Shown here: positions 9,646-19,380 of the stretch, piece by piece
How the letters are laid out: every line of letters begins with the position of its first letter
Position numbering within the stretch: the stretch's first letter is position 1
Translations under genes and position numbers: made by a program
Notes under the pieces: generated by a model
The model's database searches: none
What the model saw: the letters and a program-made list of their open reading frames with translations, nothing else
Told to the model about the DNA's origin: nothing
Assembly: GCF_014193655.1 (NCBI RefSeq)
Contig: NZ_JACHZQ010000001.1
Span: 930,001 to 994,000 of the forward strand
Direction: 5' to 3'
DNA from: Rhizobium sp. BK313
Lineage (GTDB): Bacteria > Pseudomonadota > Alphaproteobacteria > Rhizobiales > Rhizobiaceae
DNA length: 64,000 nt

Positions 9646-10243
9646 ATGGCAATCGTAACTGGACTTTTCGATAACCATGACGATGCCAAGCTTGCCGTTG
9701 AGCAGCTGGAAGACGCTGGTATTGCGTCGGGTAACGTCAGCATCGTCACCAGGACCAGCGAGGGTAGCAAGGTCGAAGAACAAGGCAATAAAGCCTCTGA
9801 GGGCGCCAGTGCGGGAGCAGGTGTCGGCGCGGTGGCCGGTGGAGCGGGCCGCCTACTTGCCGGGCTTGGAATGCTTGCTATCCCCGGTGTCGGTCCTGTG
9901 GTGGCCGCAGGTTGGCTTGTCGCAGCCTTAGCGGGCGCAGCTGGAGGCGCTGTCGTGGGCGGCGCGGCCGGTGGGATGGTCGGTGCTCTGGTAAAGTCGG
10001 GAGTGCCGGAAGAGGATGCAAATGGCTTCGCTGGTCGTAGCGCGTGTTGAAGGCGACGAAATCGTCGCCGCGAACCAAATCCTTGAAAGTCTGCCACGGG
10101 TTAACCTCGGCGAGCGGCGGGCACTTTATAACGAGCAGGGATGGGAGCGCTTTAACGAAACGCTGGATCCTTACGCTCAATTGGGCCGTGATCCCGACGA
10201 TTACTCGACTCCGCCACGCGCATACCGGTGTCTCTATCGCTGA
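9646..10243 (+). pseudogene. General stress protein 17M-like, frameshifted
   Basis: The N-terminal frame (9646-10050) starts MAIVTGLFDNHDDAKLAVEQ, then IASGNVSIVTR, and has a long glycine/alanine-rich membrane-like middle (AGAGVGAVAGGAGRL; VAALAGAAGGAVVGGAAGG). This matches the YsnF/GSP17M-like heat- or low-temperature-induced proteins. The expected C-terminal part, SLVVARVEGDEIVAANQIL and VNLGERRALYNEQGWERF, is in another frame (10016-10243). A small deletion or indel around 10020-10035, between EEDANGFA and SLVVARVE, broke the gene. About 20 bases appear to be missing compared with relatives. Confidence 0.8.
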
Positions 10244-10303
10244 GCCGGTTTTCGCGCCGGCTCAGCGCGCCAACACAATAATGATGATTTGCGTGGAGGG
10301 AGT

Positions 10304-10350
10304 ATGGCACGAGCATTGAGCAACGATCTTCGCAGCCGGGTTCTGGCGAT
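10304..10350 (+). mobile_element. IS630-family transposase, 5' stub
   Basis: A good ribosome binding site (GGAGGGAGT) precedes MARALSNDLRSRVLAM. The first 15 residues are typical of the N-terminus of IS630-family transposases. The match stops abruptly at the direct-repeat sequence beginning at 10349, so only the first codons remain. Confidence 0.6.
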
Positions 10351-10380
10351 GACCCTGATTAAAAGTGGACTGCTCTCAGA
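10349..10380. repeat. Direct repeat, left copy
   Basis: ATGACCCTGATTAAAA (10349-10364) recurs exactly at 11344-11359, and similarity continues for about 15 bases (gtggac-tgctctcaga against cggacgtgctct-aga). The two copies bracket the methyltransferase gene. Confidence 0.7.
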
Positions 10381-11104
10381 TCGCCGCGTTCCTGCAAACC
10401 GTCAGAACAAAGAATTCGCGGTAGCAGAAATCAGGCTGATCAAGCAGGCTCTCTGGATTTGCTGCCAGTTCCTTCCAATAATACTGATCGCTTTCAGGGA
10501 GGTCGTAATCCGGCGCTACAGTCGTGAAATAGGAGATTAAGTCGCGTACATAATTGCGCGTGTGCTCGCCAGTCGGGGCCCACCGTTCAACGAGCCAGCC
10601 TTTGCGCCATATGATCTCCATCCCTGCGTCCCGCAAACGTCTTGGAAGCGAAGAGCCACAATCGGTGCCAAGCACGCCCTTGTCGCGGAACGTCTGCAAT
10701 CGCGCCGCCATGAAGCGGGTAAATACGCCGCGATCCATAGGCAATATCTGCAGAAGCGTTGAATCGAAATCCTTCACGGCGAGGATGCCGCCGGGCTTCA
10801 ATACGCGTTTTGCCTCATCGGTCGCCTGCTGAAATTCCGCTGGCGTGAGATATTGCATAACATTGGCCGACCACACGCAATCGAAGGAAGCATGATTGAA
10901 GGGAAGTGACAGAATGCTGCCGACGCGGGTGATCACCTTCGGCCCATAAGGAACCTCCTTAATCAAGCTCTCGGCGCGTTGAATGTTCTCAGGCGCAAGA
11001 TCAAGTGCTGCCACGGACCCGTTGGAGCCAGTCAGCTGGCAGATGAGCGGAAGGAAGCTTCCGCCCCCGCATCCCGCGTCGAGCACGCTCCAGCCATGTT
11101 GCAT
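10376..11104 (-). CDS. Class I SAM-dependent methyltransferase
   Basis: At least 242 residues. Motif I is VLDAGCGGGSFLPL, the acidic residue after strand 2 is in VAALDLAPEN, and motif II/III stretches SFDCVWSANVMQYL and VLKPGGILAVKD are clear. It belongs to the Methyltransf_11/25 type; the substrate is unknown. The reading frame continues upstream of this ATG to about 11220 with plausible family sequence (ASWLDLHFESSRPEYEDAL), but I find no ATG, GTG or TTG there. The true start is either non-standard or lost, making the gene possibly 5'-damaged. It is isolated and flanked by direct repeats, consistent with acquisition as a cassette. Confidence 0.8.
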   Translation of the reverse strand: MQHGWSVLDAGCGGGSFLPLICQLTGSNGSVAALDLAPENIQRAESLIKEVPYGPKVITRVGSILSLPFNHASFDCVWSANVMQYLTPAEFQQATDEAKRVLKPGGILAVKDFDSTLLQILPMDRGVFTRFMAARLQTFRDKGVLGTDCGSSLPRRLRDAGMEIIWRKGWLVERWAPTGEHTRNYVRDLISYFTTVAPDYDLPESDQYYWKELAANPESLLDQPDFCYREFFVLTVCRNAAI

Positions 11105-11343
11105 TCCAACCTGGGTAAGTGCGTCTTCGTATTCCGGCCGCGATGACTCGAAATGAAGATCGAGCCAGCTTGCGTCACTCGCTTCATGGCCGGTCGATGT
11201 TAAATTTTTGCTGGTACTGATGTTCCCCTCCGCGAATCGCCGACAATATCGGACCTCGATAACTGGCCCAGGTAAACAGACGCGGCAACTGATGACAACT
11301 AATCCGTTATCGCCATAAGACGCCTGCCGGACGCATAGCGAAT

Positions 11344-11374
11344 ATGACCCTGATTAAAACGGACGTGCTCTAGA
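11344..11374. repeat. Direct repeat, right copy
   Basis: Second copy of the repeat beginning ATGACCCTGATTAAAA. The copies are 995 bases apart. Confidence 0.7.
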
Positions 11375-11859
11375 CGCCCCGATCGACGCTGGAGCCAACT
11401 CATGTGTTCCACCGCCGCCATATCGGGCGGGCTTATAATATCTCTCCAACGAAAACTGTCCGTCCTCTCCCTAACGACGAGGTCGTTGTGGAGGACGCAT
11501 CCCGAAATCCTTCACCAAGGTGAACTGGGTATAAATGACCTGAAGCGCCGAACGCGATCCTCAACAGTGGCGACCGGCGGTTTCTTGCCCTCACGGAAAG
11601 ATAAATGTCGATCGCAGTTGAAACTCAGCGCCGATCCATTGCCAGCGCACCGAAAAATACGCAATCCAGAGCTTTGGCGCGTGCAAAACCACCTCGCTGC
11701 AGGACATGCCTCGACCTTCGAAGGTCTGAACGTTCCCGTTGGCTATTCGCGCCGCCGATGAAAAGCCGGACAGAATCCTCCTGGTACAACACGTCCATCC
11801 TTCGCGGGAACAATCTGTGGGCGACGCCATTGCCCATTGGGGAACCCTCGGAGACCGAT
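11375..11859. other. Intergenic, nothing recognised
   Basis: No supported gene. It contains GGAAC-N16-CATT at about 11807-11831, one step away from a stress promoter in the conserved -10 G, just before the trehalose-synthase stub. Confidence 0.4.
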
Positions 11860-12072
11860 ATGATCAACGACCTCTGGTACAAGAACGCAGTCATCTACAG
11901 CTTGGCCGTCGAGACCTTCATGGACGCCAATGGCGACGGCGTTGGGGATTTCCAGGGGCTGATGCATCGCCTGGATTATCTCGCTGGCCTCGGCATCACG
12001 GCAATTTGGCTAATGCCGTTTCAGACGTCCCCCGGGTTGACGCGAGATTTGCGCCCGATAGGCGCCACCTAG
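11860..12072 (+). pseudogene. Trehalose synthase/alpha-amylase-like, 5' stub
   Basis: The start MINDLWYKNAVIYSLAVETF, then MDANGDGVGDFQGLMHRLDY and LGITAIWLMPFQTSPG, is the N-terminus of a GH13 enzyme of the trehalose synthase type. The frame departs from the family after about 60 residues, before the catalytic barrel, and stops at 12072. It cannot be active. Trehalose genes are classical stress genes in rhizobia, which fits the setting. Confidence 0.8.
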
Positions 12073-12227
12073 GGCCGTGTTGATAACCGATCAATTTGGA
12101 ACGGCCGAAGGCGTCTGCCCACCAGTTCATGGCTATTGCGCAAGCGCCGTTTCCGCCGAATGGAGCGGTCCCAATCTCACATCGCAGGATGATCGGTGCG
12201 GTCGCGCCGTTCCGGATGGCTCTGGGC

Positions 12228-12252
12228 GGAACAAAAGTACTTCCGCTTGGTT
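12228..12252 (+). promoter_or_regulatory. EcfG-type general stress promoter
   Basis: GGAAC (12228-12232), 16 bases, GGTT (12249-12252), 46 bases before the start codon at 12298. It would drive the three-gene stress operon. Confidence 0.65.
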
Positions 12253-12297
12253 CGGCGTCTACGGCAGTTGCCGCGCTAACTAATGTGGGAGGAACAA

Positions 12298-12879
12298 ATG
12301 CCAGACGAAATCACACGGTCTCCGGTCGACACAGTGCCGGCGTTGGACGAACCGACAAACAAAGCCGGCAGCGATACATCCACCAGTTCGCCGCCCAGTG
12401 TGCAGGACCTTAAGGCCAAGGTGGGCGCCGATATCAGTGCGGCCACAGAGGCCGTCAAGGACGGCGCCAGTTCGGCCATGGAGAAAGTCCAAGACACGGT
12501 CGTGGAACGGAGCAACTTTGCCGCACGTCAGGTCGGTGGAATCGCATCTGCGTTGCAAAAAGTAGGTGCTGAATTGGCAAATAGTGATCAACAGGAGGTC
12601 GGCCGTTATGCAAAGGAGATTGGCGACGGCGTTCAGTCGTTTGCGAGAAAAATCGAAGGTCGTAATTTCGGTCAGATAGTCGGCATGGCGGAAGAGTTCG
12701 GCCGCAAGCAGCCACTGGCCTTCCTGGGTGTCGCAGCGCTTGCTGGGTTGGCGGCAAGTCGATTTCTGACGGCTTCCGCAAAACGCAGCTCTTCTAGCGC
12801 TGCAAACGAGCAGACCGGAGCTAATGCCTCGCAAGGAATGGCCCCTTCGCCACTGTCTGGAGGGCGTTATAATGGTTAA
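12298..12879 (+). CDS. Nutrient-deprivation-induced-type protein
   Basis: 193 residues, mostly alpha-helical and alanine-rich, with a central stretch like apolipoprotein/LEA repeats (DISAATEAVKDGASSAMEKV) and one C-terminal hydrophobic segment (PLAFLGVAALAGLAASRFL). This matches the rhizobial family usually named nutrient deprivation-induced protein. The start at MPDEI is chosen for GGGAGGAAC eight bases upstream. It is the first gene of an operon with a holin-like protein (8-base overlap) and a DUF3618 protein, behind a stress-type promoter. The biochemical role is unknown; envelope association under starvation is the likely theme. Confidence 0.75.
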   Translation: MPDEITRSPVDTVPALDEPTNKAGSDTSTSSPPSVQDLKAKVGADISAATEAVKDGASSAMEKVQDTVVERSNFAARQVGGIASALQKVGAELANSDQQEVGRYAKEIGDGVQSFARKIEGRNFGQIVGMAEEFGRKQPLAFLGVAALAGLAASRFLTASAKRSSSSAANEQTGANASQGMAPSPLSGGRYNG

Positions 12880-13288
12880 AACGATAGACAACACCCCTCT
12901 TTCTGAACTGATTGGCGGCCTCGTCTCTGATGTCACCGGCCTTCTGCGCAAGGAGATCGACCTTGCAAAGACGGAAGCGTCTGAAAAACTAGCAAAAGCG
13001 CTGAGCGGCGTCGAAGTCTTGTTAATCGGCCTTGTCCTCGCAATAGGCGCCGTTGGCGTCCTCTTGAGCGCCATGGTGAGCGGTATCGCGGCGTTGATGG
13101 TCGACCAAGGCATGACCCAGGTCGCTGCAAATGCGCTTTCTGCCTTGATTGTCGGCGCGGTGATTGCCGCTATCGCCTGGGTTTTGCTGTCCAAAGGACT
13201 GGATGCATTGCGCGGTAGCAATCTCAAGCTTGATCGGACGACCGCATCGCTTCGCCGTGATGTTGATGTCGTTAAGGAGAAAATGTGA
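12872..13288 (+). CDS. Holin-X/DUF1469 family membrane protein
   Basis: 138 residues. An amphipathic N-terminal helix (LSELIGGLVSDVTGLLRKEI, DLAKTEASEKLAKAL) is followed by two hydrophobic segments, about residues 50-75 and 85-110. This is the layout of the Phage_holin_3_6/Actinobacterial holin-X family (PF07332), chromosomal proteins not linked to phage lysis. The ATG overlaps the end of the upstream gene and its TGA overlaps the next ATG (TGATG), so the three genes are translationally coupled. Confidence 0.8.
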   Translation: MVKTIDNTPLSELIGGLVSDVTGLLRKEIDLAKTEASEKLAKALSGVEVLLIGLVLAIGAVGVLLSAMVSGIAALMVDQGMTQVAANALSALIVGAVIAAIAWVLLSKGLDALRGSNLKLDRTTASLRRDVDVVKEKM

Positions 13289-14286
13289 TGGATCACTCTT
13301 TAGAAAAATCGTCAGCCGACATTCAGCGAGAAATCGATGTCGATCGCCAAAGGATCGAAGATCAGCTCGGCGCTATCCAGGAACGACTGTCTCCAGGGCA
13401 GTTGCTCGACGAAGTGCTTGGCTATGCGAAGAGAAGCGGTGGCGGCGAGTTTGTCAGTAATCTCGGAAACGCTGTCAAGGCCAATCCGCTCCCCGTGGCC
13501 TTGGTCGGTGTCAGCCTTGCGTGGCTCATGACCAAACAAAGTGAAACACCGGCGGCACGTTATTCCGCTGCTGCGCCCGATGACGATTATCCGCTATACC
13601 CTGCTCATGGGAGCGTACGTCTTATCGGTCCACCCGAAGAGATTGGCGGCGCCCGCTATAGTCATTTCGTTGATGATGCGGGGCAACGCTTCAAAGCTTT
13701 GACAGACGAAGCCGGGCGTCGGGCAGGTGATTTTATCGATTCAAGCGGAAAGACCTATCGCGGCTTTGCAGACGCCACCGGCAAGCAGATGACCTCTATA
13801 AGAGATGAGGCCGGCGCCATGTTGGACGCATCTGCAGGTTGGGCCTCAGAATCTTGGAAGCAGGTCAAGGATGCGGCGGGAAACGTCGCTCAAAAGGTGA
13901 GCGACGTGGCAAGCTCGGTTTCAAGTTCGTCATCATCGGCAGGATCGAAGCTCCTGGATCAGTCAAATCGTCTCAATGAGACGATCTTGATGCACCTGCG
14001 CGATCAACCCTTGGTCGGCGGCGCGTTGGCGTTTGCTGTCGGCGCGGCAATCGGTGCAGCGCTTCCCCATACCGAGAAAGAGGATGAAGTCCTCGGAGAT
14101 GCAGCGGATACGGTGAGAGAGAACTTGGTCTCTCAAGCGTCTGATATTGTCGAACAAGGCAAAGGCATTGCATCGGACGCCTATGACAAGGCTGTATCCA
14201 TCGTTTCCGACGTCCACGACACGGCAAAGGACCGAATCATCGAAGAGGTTGGACAGCTAACGCAGGAGAAAATTACTCCACAATAA
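13288..14286 (+). CDS. DUF3618 stress-associated membrane protein
   Basis: 332 residues. The N-terminal DUF3618 motif reads ADIQREIDVDRQRIEDQLGA and IQERLSPGQLLDEVLGYAK, followed by a hydrophobic segment (PLPVALVGVSLAWLM). The middle is alanine/serine-rich and probably coiled-coil, and a second membrane segment occurs near residue 240-255 (GGALAFAVGAAIGAALP). It is the third gene of the operon begun at 12298, starting within the TGA of the holin gene. In other rhizobia the same trio occurs and is stress-induced. The molecular role is unknown. Confidence 0.8.
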   Translation: MDHSLEKSSADIQREIDVDRQRIEDQLGAIQERLSPGQLLDEVLGYAKRSGGGEFVSNLGNAVKANPLPVALVGVSLAWLMTKQSETPAARYSAAAPDDDYPLYPAHGSVRLIGPPEEIGGARYSHFVDDAGQRFKALTDEAGRRAGDFIDSSGKTYRGFADATGKQMTSIRDEAGAMLDASAGWASESWKQVKDAAGNVAQKVSDVASSVSSSSSSAGSKLLDQSNRLNETILMHLRDQPLVGGALAFAVGAAIGAALPHTEKEDEVLGDAADTVRENLVSQASDIVEQGKGIASDAYDKAVSIVSDVHDTAKDRIIEEVGQLTQEKITPQ

Positions 14287-14872
14287 GTTGTGGTGCCTCG
14301 GCTTTGCGCGGGAGACAGAGCGCAGAGCAGAGGTGCCGGATTCACGCATAGGGCTGCTCAGGCACGGACGAGTCTCGGGCTCGAATGGCAAAGGACAATT
14401 CCTTGTCGTTCGGAATCCAGATCAAGCCCGAGCCAGCAATATAGCGATCGGTTCAGATGATGCGGTAAGAACCGCATCCGGGCAAATGCGCGATCTGCGA
14501 AGAACTCACGGATATTCCATCACCCTGGGACCGTGCGAGGCCTACACTCGCGGCAAGGGCAAACTTTCCCACCCTGTGCAGACAGTTCAGGCGGTGATTT
14601 CCCTATTTATTGCCAAGGTGAGAGACGCCTTCAGAGTTGTTTCATTCGTTTTCGTGGTACTTCCGTCACGGCGTTTGTCCAATGCGTGGTCCCGCCAAAG
14701 GCAGCACAGTTCCCTCCCTAAGCCCTGCGAGACAGATTGCTCCTAGGAGAAATGTACTGAAGCGTGATCCATATTGAAAATATTGCGTATTTTGGGATCT
14801 CCCACTGTACGATAGCGGACAGGAACAACGTTTGTTGCCGGGCATTCCCCAACTTTAAGGGGAGACCACAGG
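14287..14872. other. Intergenic, weak stress-promoter-like site
   Basis: No supported gene. GGAAC-N16-CATT at 14822-14846 sits 27 bases before the sigma factor start, but the -10 lacks the conserved G, so I do not call it a promoter. Confidence 0.4.
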
Positions 14873-15400
14873 ATGTCTCATGCTGCATCGGCATCGCTCA
14901 GGATCGAGGAGCAAATCGTTGCCCTCATACCGGCACTTCGCGCATTCGCCCACCGCTTCGTTGGTTCCAACAACGATGTTGACGATCTCGTCCAGGAGGC
15001 CGTCTCCCGCGCACTCAGCCATCTTGACCACTTCAGACCGGGGACCAGCATGAAATCATGGCTGTTTACGATCATCCGTAACACCTATTGCACCGGATAC
15101 AGACGTCACGTGAGGGAAAGCTGCGGTCGTCTCGATGATGCTGCGAGCTACGACCTGCCGATGTCAGCGACACAGGATTGGGCTATGCGCGCAATCGACG
15201 TCGATACTGCGCTCGCGCAGCTGAGTGCCGGGGAGAGAAAAGCCCTTCTGCTCGTGGCAGCCGGTGCTTCCTACGAGGACGCCGCATTGTCCTGTCATTG
15301 CAAGATCGGCACTATCAAAAGTCGGGTCTCGCGGGCGCGGCTTCATTTAGCTGAGATACTGGGAGAAAGTGATCTTTGTCACGGGATTTCAATGAGCTAG
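14873..15400 (+). CDS. ECF sigma factor, EcfG-like
   Basis: 175 residues. Region sigma-2 is clear: ALIPALRAFAHRF, then DVDDLVQEAVSRALSHLDHF and MKSWLFTIIRNTYCTGYRRH. Region sigma-4 follows: LSAGERKALLLVAAGASYED, then CHCKIGTIKSRVSRARLHLA. It resembles the alphaproteobacterial group that includes EcfG/RpoE2 and its paralogues, which direct RNA polymerase to GGAAC-N16-CGTT promoters when released by the anti-sigma factor NepR. No nepR or phyR gene lies beside it. It could be a paralogue of a chromosomal EcfG and might read the many such promoters in this window (inference). A second, amber-interrupted relative is at 24119. Confidence 0.88.
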   Translation: MSHAASASLRIEEQIVALIPALRAFAHRFVGSNNDVDDLVQEAVSRALSHLDHFRPGTSMKSWLFTIIRNTYCTGYRRHVRESCGRLDDAASYDLPMSATQDWAMRAIDVDTALAQLSAGERKALLLVAAGASYEDAALSCHCKIGTIKSRVSRARLHLAEILGESDLCHGISMS

Positions 15401-15726
15401 GCGGTGACTGTGGAGGAGAGCAAGAAGAATTTGGAAGCGGAGGATTGAGGTTTCTCGCCTTGCAAGAGCCTTGCTGCCAAAGGACGCTGAGATCATGAAA
15501 GCGAACCCTCGAGGAGACGAAGATGAGTTTGCCATCGGGTAGGCTCGCTGCATTCTTGGGATGATTCTCGAAGAGCTGGACCGAGATGTGGCCAGCTTGA
15601 TGCTCTTGGGGTGAACAGGCCCTCTAAGGGCTTTTGAGTTCGACCAACGTCTGCCTCATTTTCTCGACCCTCCGATGCCAGTGTCGAACATGGCATCATG
15701 AAACCTTTTGATTTTTAGGCCGTTGC
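15401..15726. other. Intergenic, nothing recognised
   Basis: About 325 bases without a supported gene or clear regulatory site. Confidence 0.4.
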
Positions 15727-17684
15727 GTGCCTATGACCAACGCTAAATTCGATCCGAAATCGGTCGACGGTACCGAACCGTATGGCGCCGAGAAGTCGCA
15801 CCAAGAGAAGGCATCGACTGAGGTCGCTCCGCCGCCAAATGTCATCGAACCCGATCGAGAGTCGACGCCCGAGGGGGCCGAGCAGGCGCGCAAGAAGTAC
15901 CTGCTAACGCGCTTCTGGATCAGCGCGCGCGGTTACTGGGGCCGCGGCGGGGACGGGCTCGCTTGGCCGTGCTCAATCGGGCTATTGACCCTGATCGGCA
16001 TCAATGTCGGCTTCCAGTACGGAATCAATGTGTGGAATCGCGGGATCTTTGACGCCATAGAACGACACGATGCGAGCACCGTCTACTTCCTGAGCGCCGT
16101 GTTCCTGCCACTCGTGCTCGGAAGCGTCGCCCTTGTCACTGTTCAAGTCTCCGTTCGTATGATGATCCATCGCCGGTGGCGTTCCTGGCTCACAACGGCA
16201 GTGATCGGGCGCTGGCTCGCAAACGGCCGTTATTATCAGTTGAACCTCATCGGCGGCGACCACAAAAACCCCGAAGCGCGTATCTCGGAGGATTTGCGGA
16301 TTGCCACCGAGTCACCCGTCGATTTCATCGCTGGTGTCATATCCGCATTTCTGTCCGCTTCAACCTTCATCGTGGTGCTCTGGACAATCGGTGGGGCTCT
16401 AATTCTGACAATAGCAGGCTCGACCGTCACTGTTCCCGGCTTCCTCGTCATCACTGCGGTACTCTACGCCGCGATCACGTCCAGCTCGATGGCGGTCATC
16501 GGCCGCCATTTCGTCCACGTCTCTGAGGTCAAAAATCAGTCGGAAGCGGAATTTCGCTACACGCTGACGCACGTGCGGGAAAATGGCGAGAGTATCGCAT
16601 TGCTCGGCGGTGAAGAGGAGGAGCGTACCGACCTCGACAAGACCTTTGCCAATGTGCTCAGGCAATGGGCACTCCTTGCAGGCCAGCACATGCGCACAAC
16701 GCTTGTGTCCCAGGGGTCGAGCCTGTTTGCGCCAGTGGTGCCGATTTTGCTTTGCGCTCCAAAGTTTCTCGAAGGCAGCATGACTCTTGGACAGGTGATG
16801 CAGGCTGCCTCTGCCTTCGCCATCGTTCAGAGCGCGTTCGGATGGCTGGTCGACAACTACCCCCGTCTCGCCGACTGGAACGCCTGTGCACGGCGCATTG
16901 CTTCGCTAATGATGTCGCTCGACGGGCTCGAGCGCGCGGAACAGAGCAACGCCTTGGGGCGCATCCAGCGCGGTGAAACTGAAGGCGAAGCGATGCTGAG
17001 CCTAAACGATCTCTCGGTGTCCCTTGACGAAGGCACCGCCGTGGTCAAGGAAACACAGGTCGTGATCGAACCAGGCGAGCGCGTGCTCGTAGCCGGAGAA
17101 TCCGGTTCGGGCAAGAGCACGCTGGTGCGGGCCATCGCAGGTCTTTGGCCGTGGGGTGACGGTAGTGTCAATTTCCACGCCGACAGACGACTGTTCATGT
17201 TACCGCAACGGCCTTATATCCCTTCCGGGACGCTTCTTCGTGCTGCCGCCTATCCCCGTGCCGCCGATAGCTGGACGCTGGATGAGATCAAGGCAGCCCT
17301 CGACAAGGTGGGACTCGATTATCTGAACGACAAGATCGAGGACGATGGCCGTGGGATCAGACGTTATCCGGTGGCGAAAAGCAGCGGCTCGCGTTTGCGC
17401 GTCTCCTCCTACACAATCCCGATATTATCGTGCTGGATGAAGCAACGTCAGCACTCGATGAGAAAAGCCAGGACAAGATGATGGAGATGGTGATCCATGA
17501 AATGCCGACGGTCACCATCATAAGTGTAGCGCATCGAGCAGAGCTGGAAGCCTTCCATAGCCGAAAGATCACATTGGAGCGGCGCGAGGGCGGCGCAAAG
17601 CTTGTCAGTGATATTGATCTTGTCCAGCGCAAGAGAAAACGGAACTTGCTTTTGCGCGTTTTGGAGAACCGGCGCTCACTATAG
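15727..17684 (+). pseudogene. ABC transporter, fused permease-ATPase, frameshifted
   Basis: An exporter-type half transporter of the ABC_membrane_2 class (relatives: YddA and eukaryotic peroxisomal ABCD proteins). The membrane domain covers about residues 60-380 with six hydrophobic segments; the ATPase has Walker A GESGSGKST. The frame is lost at about 17350, just before the signature motif: one base is missing between GGC-CG and TGGGATCAG. The correct continuation, [33 protein letters not shown] and SVAHR, runs in the next frame to 17684. So it is a single-base pseudogene or a sequencing error. The start may be GTG at 15727 or ATG at 15733. Substrate unknown. Confidence 0.85.
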
Positions 17685-17864
17685 AAAGGGAGCACGACCT
17701 CGAGTAACGCGGCGCTGTCTCAGAATAGAAATTGAAGACCGCCGGGTCCGGGACTTGGGCCAGCCATGGATGGGGTCGGGAAGTTTTGGCGCAGTGAATC
17801 CGTGCGTGACGGGCAGGTTATCAAGGCGTATCTCGTCGCGCATGGCAAAGCGGGAGGCAGTGCG

Positions 17865-18593
17865 ATGGATGATAGGCTAGGGACCGACAACGGCTTGATC
17901 ACTTTACTCCCGGAGACCGAGCAGCGATCGTTTATGGAACGCTTGGAAAGGGTCTATTTGCCTCGAGGCTTGCAGATTGCCCAAGCGGGAAAGCCATTGG
18001 AATCAGTCTACTTTCTGTCTTCGGGAATCGGTTCTGTTCTGGCCGTCTCAGAGACTGGCCTGAAAGCCGAAGCCGGTATGTTTGGGCGAGAAGGTTTTGC
18101 CCCAACTGCGTCGTCGGTTGGTGCAAACACCAACCCCTACGATATCGTGATGCAGGTTGAAGGATATGCGCACCGCCTTCCTGTCGTCGCCTTTCAGGAC
18201 ATCGTTGCCACAAGCACGGCGTTCAGCAATTTGCTGTCTCGCTACGTTTATGTTTTCGCCGCGCAAGTAGCGTACACCGCGCTCGCAAATGCTGCGTTCA
18301 AAATTGATCAGCGCCTGGCACGATGGGTCTTAATGTGTCACGACCGTCTGGACACGGACAATATGCCGATCACGCATGAATTTATTTCCTTGATGCTGGC
18401 GGTCCGACGGCCAAGCGTGACGACGGCCCTGCATATCCTGGAGGGCGAGGGTCTAATTCGGTCTGAACGCGGACGCGTCGTCGTTAAGGACCGACCAGGT
18501 CTGGAGCAATATTCCGCTGGATCTTACGGTCAGCCAGAGCACGAGTATTTGGTGTTGCTGCAAGGCGCCGCGGATAGCGATGAAAAGCAGTGA
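17865..18593 (+). CDS. Crp/Fnr-family transcriptional regulator
   Basis: 242 residues. A cyclic-nucleotide-binding-type beta-barrel covers about residues 20-140 (RGLQIAQAGKPLESVYFLSS), then the long dimer helix and a winged helix-turn-helix (THEFISLMLAVRRPSVTTAL, HILEGEGLIRSERGRVVVKD). No cysteine cluster of the FNR Fe-S type is visible, so it probably senses something else. The start at 17865 is chosen for GGGAGG upstream. It follows the ABC transporter gene on the same strand, 180 bases away. Confidence 0.85.
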   Translation: MDDRLGTDNGLITLLPETEQRSFMERLERVYLPRGLQIAQAGKPLESVYFLSSGIGSVLAVSETGLKAEAGMFGREGFAPTASSVGANTNPYDIVMQVEGYAHRLPVVAFQDIVATSTAFSNLLSRYVYVFAAQVAYTALANAAFKIDQRLARWVLMCHDRLDTDNMPITHEFISLMLAVRRPSVTTALHILEGEGLIRSERGRVVVKDRPGLEQYSAGSYGQPEHEYLVLLQGAADSDEKQ

Positions 18594-18839
18594 CTGCAAG
18601 GCTTGGTTACCCTTGAACCTGCAACACCCTTTCGGCCAACTGTGTCAACCGCCGCAGTGTATGCCCTCGCTACGCCTCAACAAAGGAGGGTTTTCGCGGA
18701 GTGGCGAATTCCATACGGATCATTGCGACGTTTGACCGATAGGTGGTCAGAGAGGGCTTCGGTTCCATGATTCCCTCGGGTGGCGACAGGTTTGTGCTAT
18801 CGTCTGATCGTCCCGTTTCAAAAATTTGATGCCATCGGC

Positions 18840-18864
18840 GGAACACTTCCTCACGATCGTGGTT
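18840..18864 (+). promoter_or_regulatory. EcfG-type general stress promoter
   Basis: GGAAC (18840-18844), 16 bases, GGTT (18861-18864), 48 bases before the KGG-like small gene at 18912. Confidence 0.65.
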
Positions 18865-18911
18865 GGCTTTGCAGGGATCAATCATGATCTCGATCGACGG
18901 AGGAGTATATC

Positions 18912-19073
18912 ATGCCATCTACCAGCGGAACGCAGGGCAGCAAAAGCGGCTCTAAGTCGGAAGGAAGCAAAAGCGCTTCGGGCAAGGAAAGCGCGAGCTC
19001 GACCGGCAAGCAGGGTGGATCACACGAGCAGCATGTCAAAGCTGGCCAACAGAGCCATAAGGACTCCAAGTGA
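18912..19073 (+). CDS. Small Ser/Lys/Gly-rich stress-type protein
   Basis: A 53-residue hydrophilic, probably unstructured protein made of S, K, G, Q and E (TQGSKSGSKSEGSKSASGKE), ending HEQHVKAGQQSHKDSK. The composition recalls the KGG/con-10-type stress proteins, of which a true member is at 50613, but it lacks the repeated GG-x-(5-8)-KGG signature. GGAGT precedes the ATG. A stress-type promoter lies upstream and an intrinsic terminator 14 bases downstream, so it is a compact single-gene unit. Confidence 0.7.
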   Translation: MPSTSGTQGSKSGSKSEGSKSASGKESASSTGKQGGSHEQHVKAGQQSHKDSK

Positions 19074-19086
19074 GCAATGAAAAATG

Positions 19087-19110
19087 AAAGAGCCCCATAT
19101 TGGGCTCTTT
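19087..19110 (+). terminator. Intrinsic terminator
   Basis: AAAGAGCCC (19087-19095) pairs with GGGCTCTTT (19102-19110) across a six-base loop, ending in a T run. It terminates the small gene at 18912. Confidence 0.8.
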
Positions 19111-19380
19111 CTACCCTCTGGTTTGGCGCGGCGCTACTTCAAGATGGTTGCATGGAAAGGCAAGCTATCCGATCGAACGATCGCGCCCCGAAGCCCGGTT
19201 TACCTTGTCGGGGAAGCTGACGTGAAAGAATCCTCGTGGGAAGAAATTGAAAAGCGGAGGTTGCGCCGAGCGGAGCGTAGGCAAAACCAGCGCATTGCAA
19301 ATCTTAATCGTGCCGAAAAGATGCACGTGGCACGGATGGCAAGCGAGCGAGACGCTGAGCCTGCAGCACCCGAACACCGC

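Noticed and set aside
11807..14846. GGAAC-N16-CATT upstream of the trehalose-synthase stub and of the sigma factor at 14873.
   Set aside because: The -10 lacks the conserved G. Both are noted but not called promoters.
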